Source: Sipunculus nudus
Taxonomy: Eukaryota; Annelida; Sipuncula; Golfingiida; Sipunculidae
Length of the DNA stretch: 64,000 nucleotides
NCBI GenBank assembly: GCA_026874595.1
Contig: CM049311.1
Coordinates: forward strand, 10,319,676-10,383,675
Reading direction: 5' to 3'
Below, in pieces: positions 13,326 through 25,592 of this stretch. Every line of letters begins with the position of its first letter. Positions within the stretch are counted from its first letter, which is position 1. A program made the translations under genes and the position numbers. Below the pieces are notes generated by a model, which did no database searches, had not been told where the DNA came from, and worked only from the letters and a program-made list of their open reading frames with translations.

Positions 13326-14513
13326 CACTGTTTCCCAGCAGCATAACACGCGCAGCTTGGCACTTTTTGATATTTTGCAGCAATGACCTTGAGTCCTATT
13401 CACAACTGTTTGCTTTTTTCTGGACATCTATAAATAGCAGCTATGGAATCTAACAGTGATGAGAGGATCTGGTAAGGTTATTTTCAGTGGATCTGTTGCT
13501 CTCACACCTGTCTCGTTTAATACAAGACGTGTTTCTACCAACATACAAAGCTGGATTTCTCACACTAAGTAAAAGTTTTCTGGTTGGTTTCTTTTAATGG
13601 AAATAATGCCATGGAATGTCTACGAGGTTCACATGCAATAAGTTTAGTTTTATTCTCATATCATACATGCTATATACCTGGTCTTTTCAACAAGTTAACA
13701 CTAACAGAACTACTGTATTTTTTATTTTAATGTCAATTTTCCATGACTTGCATTCAAAACAAATCTTCTTAATTATTTTACAATTGGATTAAACGAGTGA
13801 GAATTTTTTTAGATGTTTATATAAAATTATTCATAATTATTTTAAACAATAATAAAATTATTAAAATAGAAACATTAATATTCATTCGTAGAAACTAATT
13901 TTTGAAAATCTCTTCATCTGTCGTATCTGGTACTTAATATATCTTTATTTTTAAAGATACAAAAAAAGTACCAGCTGGCAGTAAATTATCTTTATTTTGA
14001 TCAGGACCTTTGTTTTAATAGGAGCACACAGACCAAGGCCTTATAATAGGTCAAGGCTGTTCAAATACTGATGACATCTGAAATAACACAAATGAAAAAT
14101 TGTGTGACTCCCAACAGATAGCATGATCACTCTAAAATCAACAACCCTTATAAAAGAGAGGAGAAAATAACATTACTTTTACCGCCAAGGAAAACCTTTT
14201 AATCATATTTCTAAATCATCTGGATTTAGAGTAAATTCTGATGTATCATCTCTTGTCCCTAGAAGGTCACTACAAGGTCAGGTGAGGTCATCAATCAGAT
14301 GTGTATAACCAAACTGGACGGCTGACCCCTGACTGACCTGCTGAGGGAGGCTGCCAGGTGTTCACTGCAGAGGCTGGTGCAGCACTTGCAGAAGCTGCTA
14401 CAGCAGGGTAAACAGTCTCTGGTTACATCTCTGTATATCAAGAGATGCTAGGTGTCAGAAACCCTCAGCCTCTGTACCTGGCTAAGGTGTGAAGTTGTTT
14501 TTACTCAGGGAAT

Positions 14514-14527
14514 GGGGGGGGGGGGGG
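14514..14527 (+). repeat. G homopolymer, 14 bases
   Basis: Followed by AGGGAGAGGG. Confidence 0.9.
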
Positions 14528-15079
14528 AGGGAGAGGGCGTTAAACAGTGTGATCCAATACAATGTATGTCAAATGTCAGCAGGTAACACTCTAATGGGCT
14601 TTTACTTATATTTTCAGCTGATATATTATAAGTTTTGAGTAATGAAGGACAATTTAGAGAAATTTATTTAGATAAAGGCTAAAATGAGGTACACCTCACT
14701 GAGTGAGGTCAAGGTCATTTATCATATCCCTATACATATATATAATAATGAACCTTTTTTTCTAGTTAATCATTTTTTTCACCATCAATGTAATTTATCA
14801 TGTATTTAGCTATTAGCTTCCATTAAAAAACATTGTACCTTATTTTTCTAGCAACTCTCATTATACTTACTGGAGTAAACTTACTTTATGCAAATGTATG
14901 TATTAAGTAATGTCAATCTAATATTGCCTTTGCTGGGAATGTAATTTTATATACTGGTGTCACCCAGGCCTGGTGTCTAGTGAACCAGGAGTGGCTGGAT
15001 GTGTAATCAACCCTATTGGTGGGTCAAAATACTGAGGACCCCAGTACCTGAGGACAGCACCCCAGATGGACTGTTGACT

Positions 15080-15103
15080 GGGGGGGGGGGGGGGGGGGGG
15101 GGG
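15080..15103 (+). repeat. G homopolymer, 24 bases
   Basis: Uninterrupted; length may be unreliable in assembly. Confidence 0.9.
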
Positions 15104-17364
15104 AGTCCCACTGGTTGAGATTTTAACTCCTAATCTTCTGTCTTTGGGCCATTTTATGTTTTTACTTTTGTGACATATGGCTACTTCTTTATAATAGCAC
15201 TATAAATTGGTATTCAGGGGTGACTTTGTACTGGAGGTGACCTGGGATGAAGTTCTTGAATTGTGACTGCTGTATTATAAACAGCAAAGTTTCTTGAAAA
15301 TCTTGGTGGAGGGTTGTGGTCACCTCTGACTTTATCTTGGGTTATAGTTTATGATACTGTTCAGTACCACTGTGCCACCCAGAACTGCGGGGCTGGCTTA
15401 ACATTAAGGTTTGGCAGATTAATTTGATCACTATAATTCAACACACAGGAGAATCATGAACAATGTGGCTATGATACAGGACGGGGTCATGGTTTGATGT
15501 CTCAGTAACAAATACACTACTACAACCATACACTGTGTATGACTGGGAAAACCTTTTAGGGGACTGACCAGTGACTACCCCCCAGCCCCTGAAGCTACAG
15601 ACTTATTATACAGTTAGTTATAGCTCCATAAACAGTAAACATCAACAGAACCTGGCCTCAGATAGCCCCCACGGACTGGTCTACAGGCTGCTGCTGATAA
15701 AGGTCAGGGAAACGCAGCCCGGAGGCAACCACACAGGCAGCGCTGGTCCAGTATCCATGTGGCTGTACAGGCTGGTCAAAGATCCTGTCTTTACTGTTGG
15801 TATAAATACCAGAAAACAGTGATGTGATATTGTTCTACAATAATGCTGACATATTCTGTAAAACAACACAATGACTTTCTTTTTACTTCTGTCACCTGGC
15901 AACATAGCTGACATGCAACAAGGAAAAAGTGAATCCCCTTTGTATCTGCTCCCTATTCCAAGTGGTCCTGTATCAAACCAGTTCTATGTTCACCTACATT
16001 TTGTTGCATGTAAATAGTGCCACATCGTGGCTGAGATGAACCTTTGTAGTACAATCTAATAATATTATTAACAAAGTGAGAAATGTCATGTCAAACTCAC
16101 ACTTTATTACATTTGCTACAAGTGTGAACAGATCTAGAAAGGTATTATCATAAAATATAATAAATGAACTATTTGATAACTGAATTATATAATGACTGAC
16201 TATTTAAAATGATATTATTTCCAAGTTGGTCATCAAATCCCAGGTGGTCATTAGATTAGGCTTACAAAAGTATTACATGATATAATGACATATGTAATAT
16301 TTGCAAAGGGCATATATATATTTTGGATATGTATTTACAGGATATACTACCTAGTCATTACTTAGGAAAATTTTGGAACCTATTTCACAACATAAATGTT
16401 GCAGATAATTAAATGTCACGATGTAGTAGAAGTCATTTTATATCAAAGAAAAGAGAATGTATATTGACATACATATACTTTATTTACAAAAAATGTGTAC
16501 TGTTTGGTGTTTTAAAAAAGATTTTTTGTTTTTAATTTATTTCCTTATATATACTTCGCCTGCAATAAATTATTTCCTTCAGGTGTTAATTCACACTGAA
16601 GGAGCATAATTTTTATGGCTATTATTTTGTTGCATACTGGAAAATAATATATTCAAAAGGAAACTGACTCAGATTAGAAAATTATTTATGTCAGACAAAG
16701 TTAAGATTTTTATTCATGTTCATATGTTGGTTTTTACATAAGCTACTGCTGCACCCTGCTGGAATAACAAAAAGTTCTGGAATAGCCCTTTCTGTGCTCA
16801 TTATTGATGCTAGCAGCTGAGGTTTGCTGTTTGTTACAGCTCAAGACCTACCAGCAGAAAAAAGAACTGCTGGGTAACTGTCTGCTGACTGCATGCAGCC
16901 CACTGTATTTTCTCCGCAGTCATGGAGCTATTTTGCAGTAAAACTACTGCTACAGGTTATACACATTTTGTAAGTTCCATGGCCAGTCAAAAGTATCCCA
17001 TTCTTTCTTTAACAGCAAAAATAAAATTCCTGTATCTTTAAACTTTAGCAAATATCGAACCCTTAAAAGCTTATGTGAACACGACCATTGACACCAAAAC
17101 TGAAAACATGGTTATCTGATCACAGTTTCTTCAAGTTTGATTTCAAGTTAATACCTGACTATAAATATAATTATTGGCAGATCTATACAACATGTTATCA
17201 CAATATTGATCACTTAATTCTAATTTAAAGTATTTTTTAAAACATTTTCTGCTATTGGTCTCAGTCTACATGAAAGGACCATGTAAACATGCAAATAACT
17301 ATATTAGATCATAAATTGTATGTAATATATAAATTATATATATTATACATAATATAAAATTAAA

Positions 17365-17543
17365 GGGGAACCTTCCTTTACAAGTAATCCAGTTGTTATG
17401 CACACCACTCAATTACAGACACATGAGTCAGTTCCATGATCATTGGAATCATAGTAAAGTAACCTCTTAAAAAAGGGGCACCTGTTCATTTTGGGCAGCA
17501 ACCCAGGTCCTGTCAGTGTCTGTAATACAGAGGCTCTACTGTA
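17365..17543. mobile_element. Possible MITE related to the TA-flanked family
   Basis: GGGGAACCTTCCTTTACAAG at the left and inverted CTGTAATACAGAGGCTCTAC then TGTA at the right resemble, weakly, terminal inverted repeats with internal ATTACAGACAC copies. Confidence 0.3.
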
Positions 17544-18280
17544 TACAATATAATTAAAACAGGACATTCTCCTACCTTTGACAAACTCCACAGGAGATGG
17601 CAGAATATCATGCTACCTCATCCTGACAGAATGATCACCATCGTTCTGAACATACACTAGAGCTAGAGAGCTGGGCAACACTATACCACAAAAAATTTCA
17701 GCCATCAATCACTCTTGTGCTGTATATATAGCAACAAAAAACTCCATATCACAAATGTCAAACCAGTAGTGCTACTCATGTTAAATATCAGGAAAAAATC
17801 TCTACTCTAGCTAACAGGCAGTGTATAAAACACTCTCAACTGAGGCTTACCTTTTTACCTCCACTAATGAAGACTGACAGAGACGGGTAAAATATTCTGT
17901 CTGTTCTTAATTGTTTAATTAGTAAAATCTACCAACAATACTTAAGGAAAAGCTTTCAAACATTTTGCTGATATCAAGGGCTTTCCTGATTCAATTAAGA
18001 TTTAATTTAATTCTGGAGGTTATTTGAATATATTATATTTTGTCTTATTATTTTCTTCTTGTATATCCATTTAAAAGTGTAAAAGATATAATACATGAAT
18101 TTCAGCGAGACCCCTGAGACAGGCAAAACATGAAGCAAGAAAGAACTTGGTGAATGATTTGAACTGTAGTTTTCAGTTCATTATTTCAGGTAGAAATATG
18201 CCCCTTTGGTTATCTTAAGTATTTTTTTTTCTGAAGAAACACACATGTACATGTATAATAATTCTACCTATCAAACTCCA

Positions 18281-18358
18281 ATTCTCTTTCTCTCTCTTTC
18301 TCCAGACTGACAGATGAGAGAGAGAGATAGAGAAAGTAGGAGAGAGAGAAAGAGAAAG
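18281..18358. repeat. CT-rich block facing a GA-rich block
   Basis: TTCTCTTTCTCTCTCTTTC at 18282-18300 is followed after about 12 bases by a 45-base GA-rich run, forming a potential hairpin. Confidence 0.75.
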
Positions 18359-19258
18359 GCCTATTCTAGCTGGAGCAGCTCTACTGTGTACATATCTCTA
18401 TTATATGTAAAGCAAGGTCCATCCTGTGTCTATTATAGGGAGGATCTACTATATATTCAAGACTATTGTAGCCCAGCCTACTGAGTTTCATCATGTTATG
18501 TCTGCTACCTTCTGAACATCAAAGGGGACACCTGCTGTGAGATTTATACACCATGACAACTGCATCTGTAGTAAACCTGAAACCACTCAGACTCAAGGTG
18601 AACTGGCTCACCTGTGAACAATCCCGGCCTCATTACTATAACAAGACAATCTGTTTTGTTTGATATCTACCTTCTGATGTGATCAAGTATGCAACATGAT
18701 CACCTACAGAACAGATCTAACAGGTAATTTGTCTACACAGTGCACATATGGTTACTTCAGCACTTATGGTTATCTAAATGGTCAAATAAGTACCTCAAAC
18801 TAATGAATTACTGTTAAAAAGAATATATATTGTAATTATTTTATAGACCTTTACCTAATATGGGTAAATTTTATCTGCTTCTGTCAAGGTTAACTTTCAC
18901 ACTATAGCTGTATGTACAAACTATCTGGATATGTTTCAACATAAATATATACAAATTTTTGAATACTTTTACAATTTATGAACAAAAAGTAAAAAGGAGT
19001 GATCAGAGAAAAAATATCAAGAAGTTTTAAAAATAAAATCATCAGGTATAAAATCAAACTACAATAGTGAACATACAAAATTCAGCTATATCTCCAATTC
19101 GACAGCAATTATACCTTCCAGATCCAGTCACAGTGGTATTTTACATCCCTATTAAGTTACCTGTAGGAACACAATTAATATTGGCACCTGTATTACAATT
19201 AGTAACCAACACAGAGCTTTATGGCTGCTTCTGGAGTTTTGCTCCTAGGTACGTGAAA

Positions 19259-21873
19259 CAAGGGACCTATGGGTCACGATGCTCAGCTGTTATATATGAT
19301 AAAAAAATATTATTTAGAAATGAGGCACATGCTGGTTTTGTGTGGTAATAAATATAAGCTGTATTATGAGTTGTTGTTTAGCTTATGTATGATTTTGATA
19401 GTACCTTTGGAGACAGGGAAGAGGATTGATTTCATTTATTTTATTAACAAATGGAGTACTATTGTCACACAGATTTTGACTTGGCCATATAACTTATAAG
19501 CAGAACATATAATATAAGAGTTTAACTATTTATTAAAAAAAATACAAATATTGTCCCAAATATAATTTTTTATTAAAAATAATAATAGAATCATATGATT
19601 TTTTAAAATGAAATATAACTGATATGATTATTAAAATAATATTAAAGAATATATTCATGAATGCATTCATGAATACATTTTGAAAGTATTTGCACGAGTA
19701 TTCATATATTTTCATTTTTACCTGAATTCCCATTCTTTATGCAAGAAATTTTATAATGGAGTACAAAATCATATTCGTATTTAAATACAATTACAAAGTA
19801 TTTGCACCATGTCTGGAATTTATTCAGTTTTCACCAAACAATGATGTTGAGAATCCAGAATATACAAAATTCACACATTTAAATAATGATCATAATAACC
19901 TGGTTTTATGGCTTTTATTTATATTAAAAAATAACTGTAAAAAATTCATTTTGGACTAATTTCACATCAATGTACACACTAGACACAGCAGGAATCTAGA
20001 TTAATATTATCAACTGCATCTTTGTCTAATTTCCTTCATATGATCCCTAATGATTAGTAATGAATAATAAAATTTACTTCTTTATCATTAAAATTGAACT
20101 GAAAAATGCCATAGGTGACTGCATGGTGTTATTTGGAATATGTGATATTCTACCCATCGATACAAGATTCTTATATCATCAGTAACTGCAAGTTAATTTC
20201 CTGTTATTATAAACTAACAAATTCCTTTTCTATTTTTCTTTAATTTGTTATTAAAAACCAATAAAAATTTATTAATTTATTGTTTTTTGTTATGTTCTTG
20301 GTTAAAACTACTAGATGAGTTGGGTTGGACACCTGGATCAACTGTGGCTTGCCATTAGCTGCCTGGATTCCATGTATGCCTCGCCTCAAGCGTGCATAAT
20401 TTGATGAAAGGTCAACAAGGTCAACATACAGGTGACTCAAGAGGGGCTGGAGAGAGCCAAAGTCTGACAGGGTCTCATAAAAAACATTAATAAAAGCTAT
20501 AATTTTTGGCCAATTTCTTTCAGCTTTCTAAACTAAAAAGCTGAAATGCTTATGTGTGCATGATATGAAAATTATATCAACAGTGCTCACGGGAAACAAA
20601 TGTGCCATGGTCACAGTTGGGCAAAATTTAAGGTACTAATTTTATATTTATACTAAATAAAATTTGAAAAATTCAGAACTAATTTTGGGTATTCAATTGA
20701 ATCTTGATTAAATAATGTTACATCCCTGACAAAAAAATCTCTAGCTTCAGCAATGCTTTTGTTAAGGGAGTAAATATATTTCTTGATTTTTTACAAAGTG
20801 CATTATGTTTGGGTCCATAACTTAAAACAATTACACAATACTGACATCATTCTGGCACGTGCATAGAGAATGAAAAATATGTATATTATTTATGATTAAA
20901 GTCAGATCAGTGGTGTTGATATTAGGCAGTTTTGAAGTGTAACAATGGGTTTTTTATGGAAAAATGAAGTTTTTCAATAATATCTCGAATGTCCTAGTGA
21001 CCAAATTCTTGGCATGGTAGGGCATTTTGGAGACATCTAACTGTATGCCGAATTTAAGGAACTTAGATTTGAAGCTGGGGAGCTGAGCTCTTGCAAACTG
21101 CATAACACTAGCTTGATGTAAACAATATGTTACATGGTGCTTGAAAACTTGATTAAAATCTACAGTTTTTGATCATCTGGTTTCAAATTTTTGGTGTTAA
21201 CAGTTGAAATGCTAACAAAAACATGCTGTGAAAATTAAATCCACAGTACTTACAGGAAAAAAACTTGCCATGGTCAAAGTTGGGCAAAATTTAAGGTACC
21301 AATTTTTTATTTTTAATAATATTTTAAAAAATTTACAAGATTTTCATCTAATTTTGGGTATACAATTTAATTTTGATTAATTAAAGTTATATTACTGGAA
21401 AAAAGGTCCATAGCATTAACATTTTTTGTGTTAAGTGATCAAATATCCTTTCTGATTTTTTACAAAATGCATTATGTTTGGGCCCATAACTTTTTTAAAT
21501 TAAATAATACAGACATAATTTCTGGCATGTACATAGGAACTATATAGAGGAATATTTATGGTAAATATGAGGTAAAACAGATGAGTGGTTTTGATATTAG
21601 GCAGTCCTGAAGTGTGAAAATAGGTTTTTAATAAAAAATTGAGGTTTTTCCTTAATTTCTCAAAGGAACGAAGTTGCAAACACCCAGTTTTCGGCTTGGT
21701 AGGAGATCTTGGGGACATCTAACATTATGCCGAATTTTGGATTCCTAGGTCTTACGGTTTCAAAACGTGCCACATCTACGGACGGACGGACGGACGGACG
21801 GACGGACAGACGGACGGACGACGGACAATGGACCACGACTATAGCTCAGATGACTTATAGTCAGCTGAGCTAA
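19259..21873 (+). mobile_element. Helentron-like element with duplicated internal module
   Basis: The 5' end CAAGGGACCTATGGGTCAC with GCTCAGCTG and the 3' end (ACGG run 21778-21834, palindrome, CTAA) match the elements at 6905 and 54764. The interior differs: a module of roughly 640 bp that is single in the other copies appears twice, at about 20475-21120 (diverged) and 21125-21770 (close to the others). The first 1.2 kb after the 5' end is not alike to the other copies, so the left boundary could instead belong to a separate fragment. Confidence 0.6.
21778..21834 (+). repeat. (ACGG)n microsatellite in element 2
   Basis: ACGG units with one ACAG interruption and a terminal ACG slip. Confidence 0.9.
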
Positions 21874-24679
21874 TAATGGTCTATTTATGTATACATTATA
21901 TAAAAAGGGAATAAAAGAGATCATGGCCAACGTCGCGTCTGACAATGTCATCATGTCTATTGTAGGCACACAGTAACTGTTACACAATTGTGTTGGATGA
22001 TACATCACTGGCGCCCGGCACATTTCAAGCCCACAACAGCACATTATTCATGAAAACATGTGGCTTTTGAGGGGAATTTCCTGATGAAAATATATGCACA
22101 CAGATACTTGTTTATCATATATTTGACACACATGTGGAGGATGATTCATGGGTATAGTAATGTTACATCTGTGTTTATTCTTCATAGGGTTTATTTCTAT
22201 GGGTATAAAGGATGGTTAGATAATCTTTTCCTCATAAAGTCTGTAATATATTTATCTTATATTACATAATGTTATATGTTATATCCACACTTATCATTGT
22301 GGTAAGTGATTGTGCAGGTAAAACAGCTGACAAATGTTTATGCAACAGCTAGAAAATATATATGATTTTTCTTTAATAAAAAGTGTTGAGTCTTGCCAAT
22401 TTTTATGGGAAAATATACATTCCACTGATATGTTGATACAATTACTCTTATTTAGATAAAATGTCAATATTTTTTGTCCCTGTACTAGTAATGGCCTTTT
22501 GAAAAGTGTTCCTGATACTGGCATGTTGCTGTGTTATGGGTTATTTAGATGGTAATAAACCTTTCTTTGGGCTAATATGTGCTTTAGGTTAGGTTATTTC
22601 TCTTAATAACAATCTATTCATAATCTGCCAATGCCTGGCAGCATTTTGATTGTATTGGTTCAGCATCCACACAAGAAGTTTTGTGGCAAATCAAAAGTCA
22701 AGAACCAATTAGATGACATTCCACTGACTGTATACACCTGCCTAGGAAAAACAACCAATAGTGGTACTGTTCCTTTATCTCAATCTTGAACCAAAACTTA
22801 TGGTTTCCTCCCTGGCCCAGACCCTTCTAAAAAATATTTTCAAGAGTTTTGGCATAATCCCTCTAACACCCAACAAACAACAGACAGAGAACTGTTGTTC
22901 CATGAAATGTCTATGAAATTTGGTTTAATTAGTGTGTGTCATGACAGCCAGCAGTGAAAAGAACAGTTCTCCATACAGAGTGTTTATTTGATCTCCAGGA
23001 GGTAAAGGATATGTTTTAAAAAAGAACTTACCGATTATAGACACTTGTGGGACCTCAATCTTTGTCTGTATCATATTATATTTTGGTGCCTGTATTAGGG
23101 GTGGTCAAAATGAAAAGTTTCCCTGAATGTGGATATACTGAAGTTTTCATGACTTGCTCACTTAAACCAACAAATTGGAATGGAGGTTATGTTTTAATTC
23201 TTGTCTCTCTGTTTCTTCTCATCCTCTCTGTTTGTTCATTTTTAATTACAGCAAATTTTTGTGGAGAAGTATCAAGAACAATTTTTCAAGTTTAATAATT
23301 TGGTAAACATATTGATGTAATTTGTACTTTTTTGTCTGTTTGTACAAACATTTTCCCACAAAGACTTGCCACTGCTACTGAAATCTGTTGGAAGAATATG
23401 GTACTATAAGGTAACCAATATTTAAAAAAGGTTGTTTAATGAAGAGATGTGATGATCTTGACAGAAAACTCTTACTGGAAAATGTATGTTATCTCTGCCT
23501 GCTGTATAGTTTCTGCTCATAGTCGATTCAGTGCTGTACTTTATTTTTAACTACATCATAAAATATTTTATGCTTGTTCTGACATGTACAGACCCAATGT
23601 TTGCACAAACCCTAAAAAATGTATTGTTTTCCCTATAACCTATTTGGACTGATAGCTATAATTTCTACTTCCCACCTTTTTGCTGTTTAAACAGAGACCC
23701 TTCCACAAATTAATGTCTACTTTGTACCACAAAAAATGCCTGATATGTGAACACCAGAGTGTACCTGCATGGTTACACCTTGCCCCTAGAAAGGCCATGG
23801 TATTGTTAATTTGTTAAGCCTGGTGTTTCGTTATCAACATCAGATAGCTAAATGCACTGGTCTGAGTAACACCAGCAAGAGAGTGGTAGAAGAAAGCGTC
23901 AAGTGCCAATTAATCAGCTCATCCTCCACACCTCACTTCCAAGAATGCTATGTATTTTCTTTCCTTTATTTCTGGAGAGCATCAACCTCTGGTGGTCAAA
24001 CATCCACCAAAGTCCAGCAAAAGCAGGGCTCTAAATAATCTAAATCAGCACATGCACCTATCAATCATCCATATTTTGTCTCCGCCTCCTGTGTGGATAG
24101 TTACCAGGTGTTTTCTGTTACCTGACCTAAGTTACCTGCCGAGGTTATCATCTATTTGTCAGTGTATCTGCCTGTGTTCTACACCTGGTATAAACAATTT
24201 GAGGTGGGCCCAGTCTATGGTTGCATATACCTTTAAAATTTCCTGGAAATCTTGGATTATTATGTGCTGCTGTCACACCTCAATAATAATTGTGTGTAAA
24301 TTCAGCGAAATATATTCAGCACAGTTCTGGTCCACCTGTGGTAACATGACCACAGGGGTAATTTAAACACAGCCACCTGGTCTGATAAACGCTCCACATA
24401 ACCAGTACACTGTACACAGATGTTAGTGATGGTTCTGGTCCAGATTCCGCTTATGATGTCCTGTCACAAATGTCTAAACACAACCATCTTCATTATGTCA
24501 GAACCCTGGTGGTTGTGTCAGTAGAGCTTATCTGTTAATGTCTATGGACTATACAGGTATGAAGTTCATCATCGCAAGACTGAAGGATCGCATAAAAAAT
24601 GTATACCAGGTAAAAAAGGGTCCAGTATGTATGAATAAGAGAACTTTCAAAGACTTACATATACTGTCACAGAAGTAAC

Positions 24680-25040
24680 CTACTAACCATAAATGAAAGG
24701 AATCTTTTGTTAAATCAAGTCCAATGACAGTTGTTTCATGTAACTTATGATTGTATATTAATCAGTTATTTGATCTACCTCCACTTTAAATAAAATATTT
24801 ATGTATACAGTAGAAATATCTAATAACCGTAAGTGTAAGGAATATGTTGTTAAATCATGTCCAATGACTGTAGTTACATGCAACTAATGATTGTATATTA
24901 ATCAATTATTTGATGTTTACTGCCACTTTATCCTACATTTCAAATATTGACATGTACAGTAAAGTTATCTCATAACTACTAGTGTAAGGGATCAGTTGAT
25001 AAATTGTGTTTGATGATGGTAGGACAAATGCAACTGATGA
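24680..25040 (+). repeat. Three diverged units near 140 bp
   Basis: GTGTAAGGAATATGTTG-like starts at about 24693, 24832 and 24980, followed by TTAAATCATGTCCAATGAC and ACTAATGATTGTATATTAATC. The third unit is the most diverged. Confidence 0.75.
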
Positions 25041-25498
25041 CTGATTCTTAATAGTTACATGTTATTATTTATTTTTCAGCATCCTGACAGCATAGACACA
25101 CTTTTGTATATTGTAACTCCATGGTCTTTCACTGATACACATAAGCGGAGGAAAGTACTAGTACCTGTAATCTGTGGCAGTAGTAATGTAAATGATAAAT
25201 CATGGTATTTTATATGTTATTTGGAACAGCAAGAGATGTTGCTCAACTTGTTGTGACCTTGTGTCCCTTCTATATTATGCTTCCGACAGACTTATTTGAC
25301 TTTGGCCAAAATATTGGACTTATACCTATGTGCTTAAATTAAATGATCACAATGCTATATTTACTATGTTTAATATCAGTGAGAAAATGTGAAAAAGAAT
25401 CACTCTGAATATTGTGAATGCTCAGAGTGAACAGCAAGTTCTCTCCTGATGCAAGCTAAAACATCTGAGTTATCTGATTCATATAAACATAGAAATTA

Positions 25499-25592
25499 TT
25501 AATGTAATAACATTTGCACCAGGGTATTTTCATTTTTTTTTATGGTTAATGTAATAACATTTGAACCAGGGAAGTTTCGTTTTTTTCTGGTC
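25499..25592 (+). repeat. 47-bp tandem duplication
   Basis: Two units starting TTAATGTAATAACATTTG and containing ACCAGGG then a T-run. Confidence 0.85.

Noticed and set aside
14318-14440. Leucine- and glutamine-rich plus-strand frame (LQRLVQHLQKLLQQ) followed by GTAAAC
   Set aside because: It is about 40 codons between stops, on the opposite strand to the gene, built on CTGCAG-like sequence, with no acceptor or homology; most likely chance.
22582-22598. TTAGGTTAGGTTA resembling telomere repeat
   Set aside because: Only two units, and molluscs use TTAGGG; chance.
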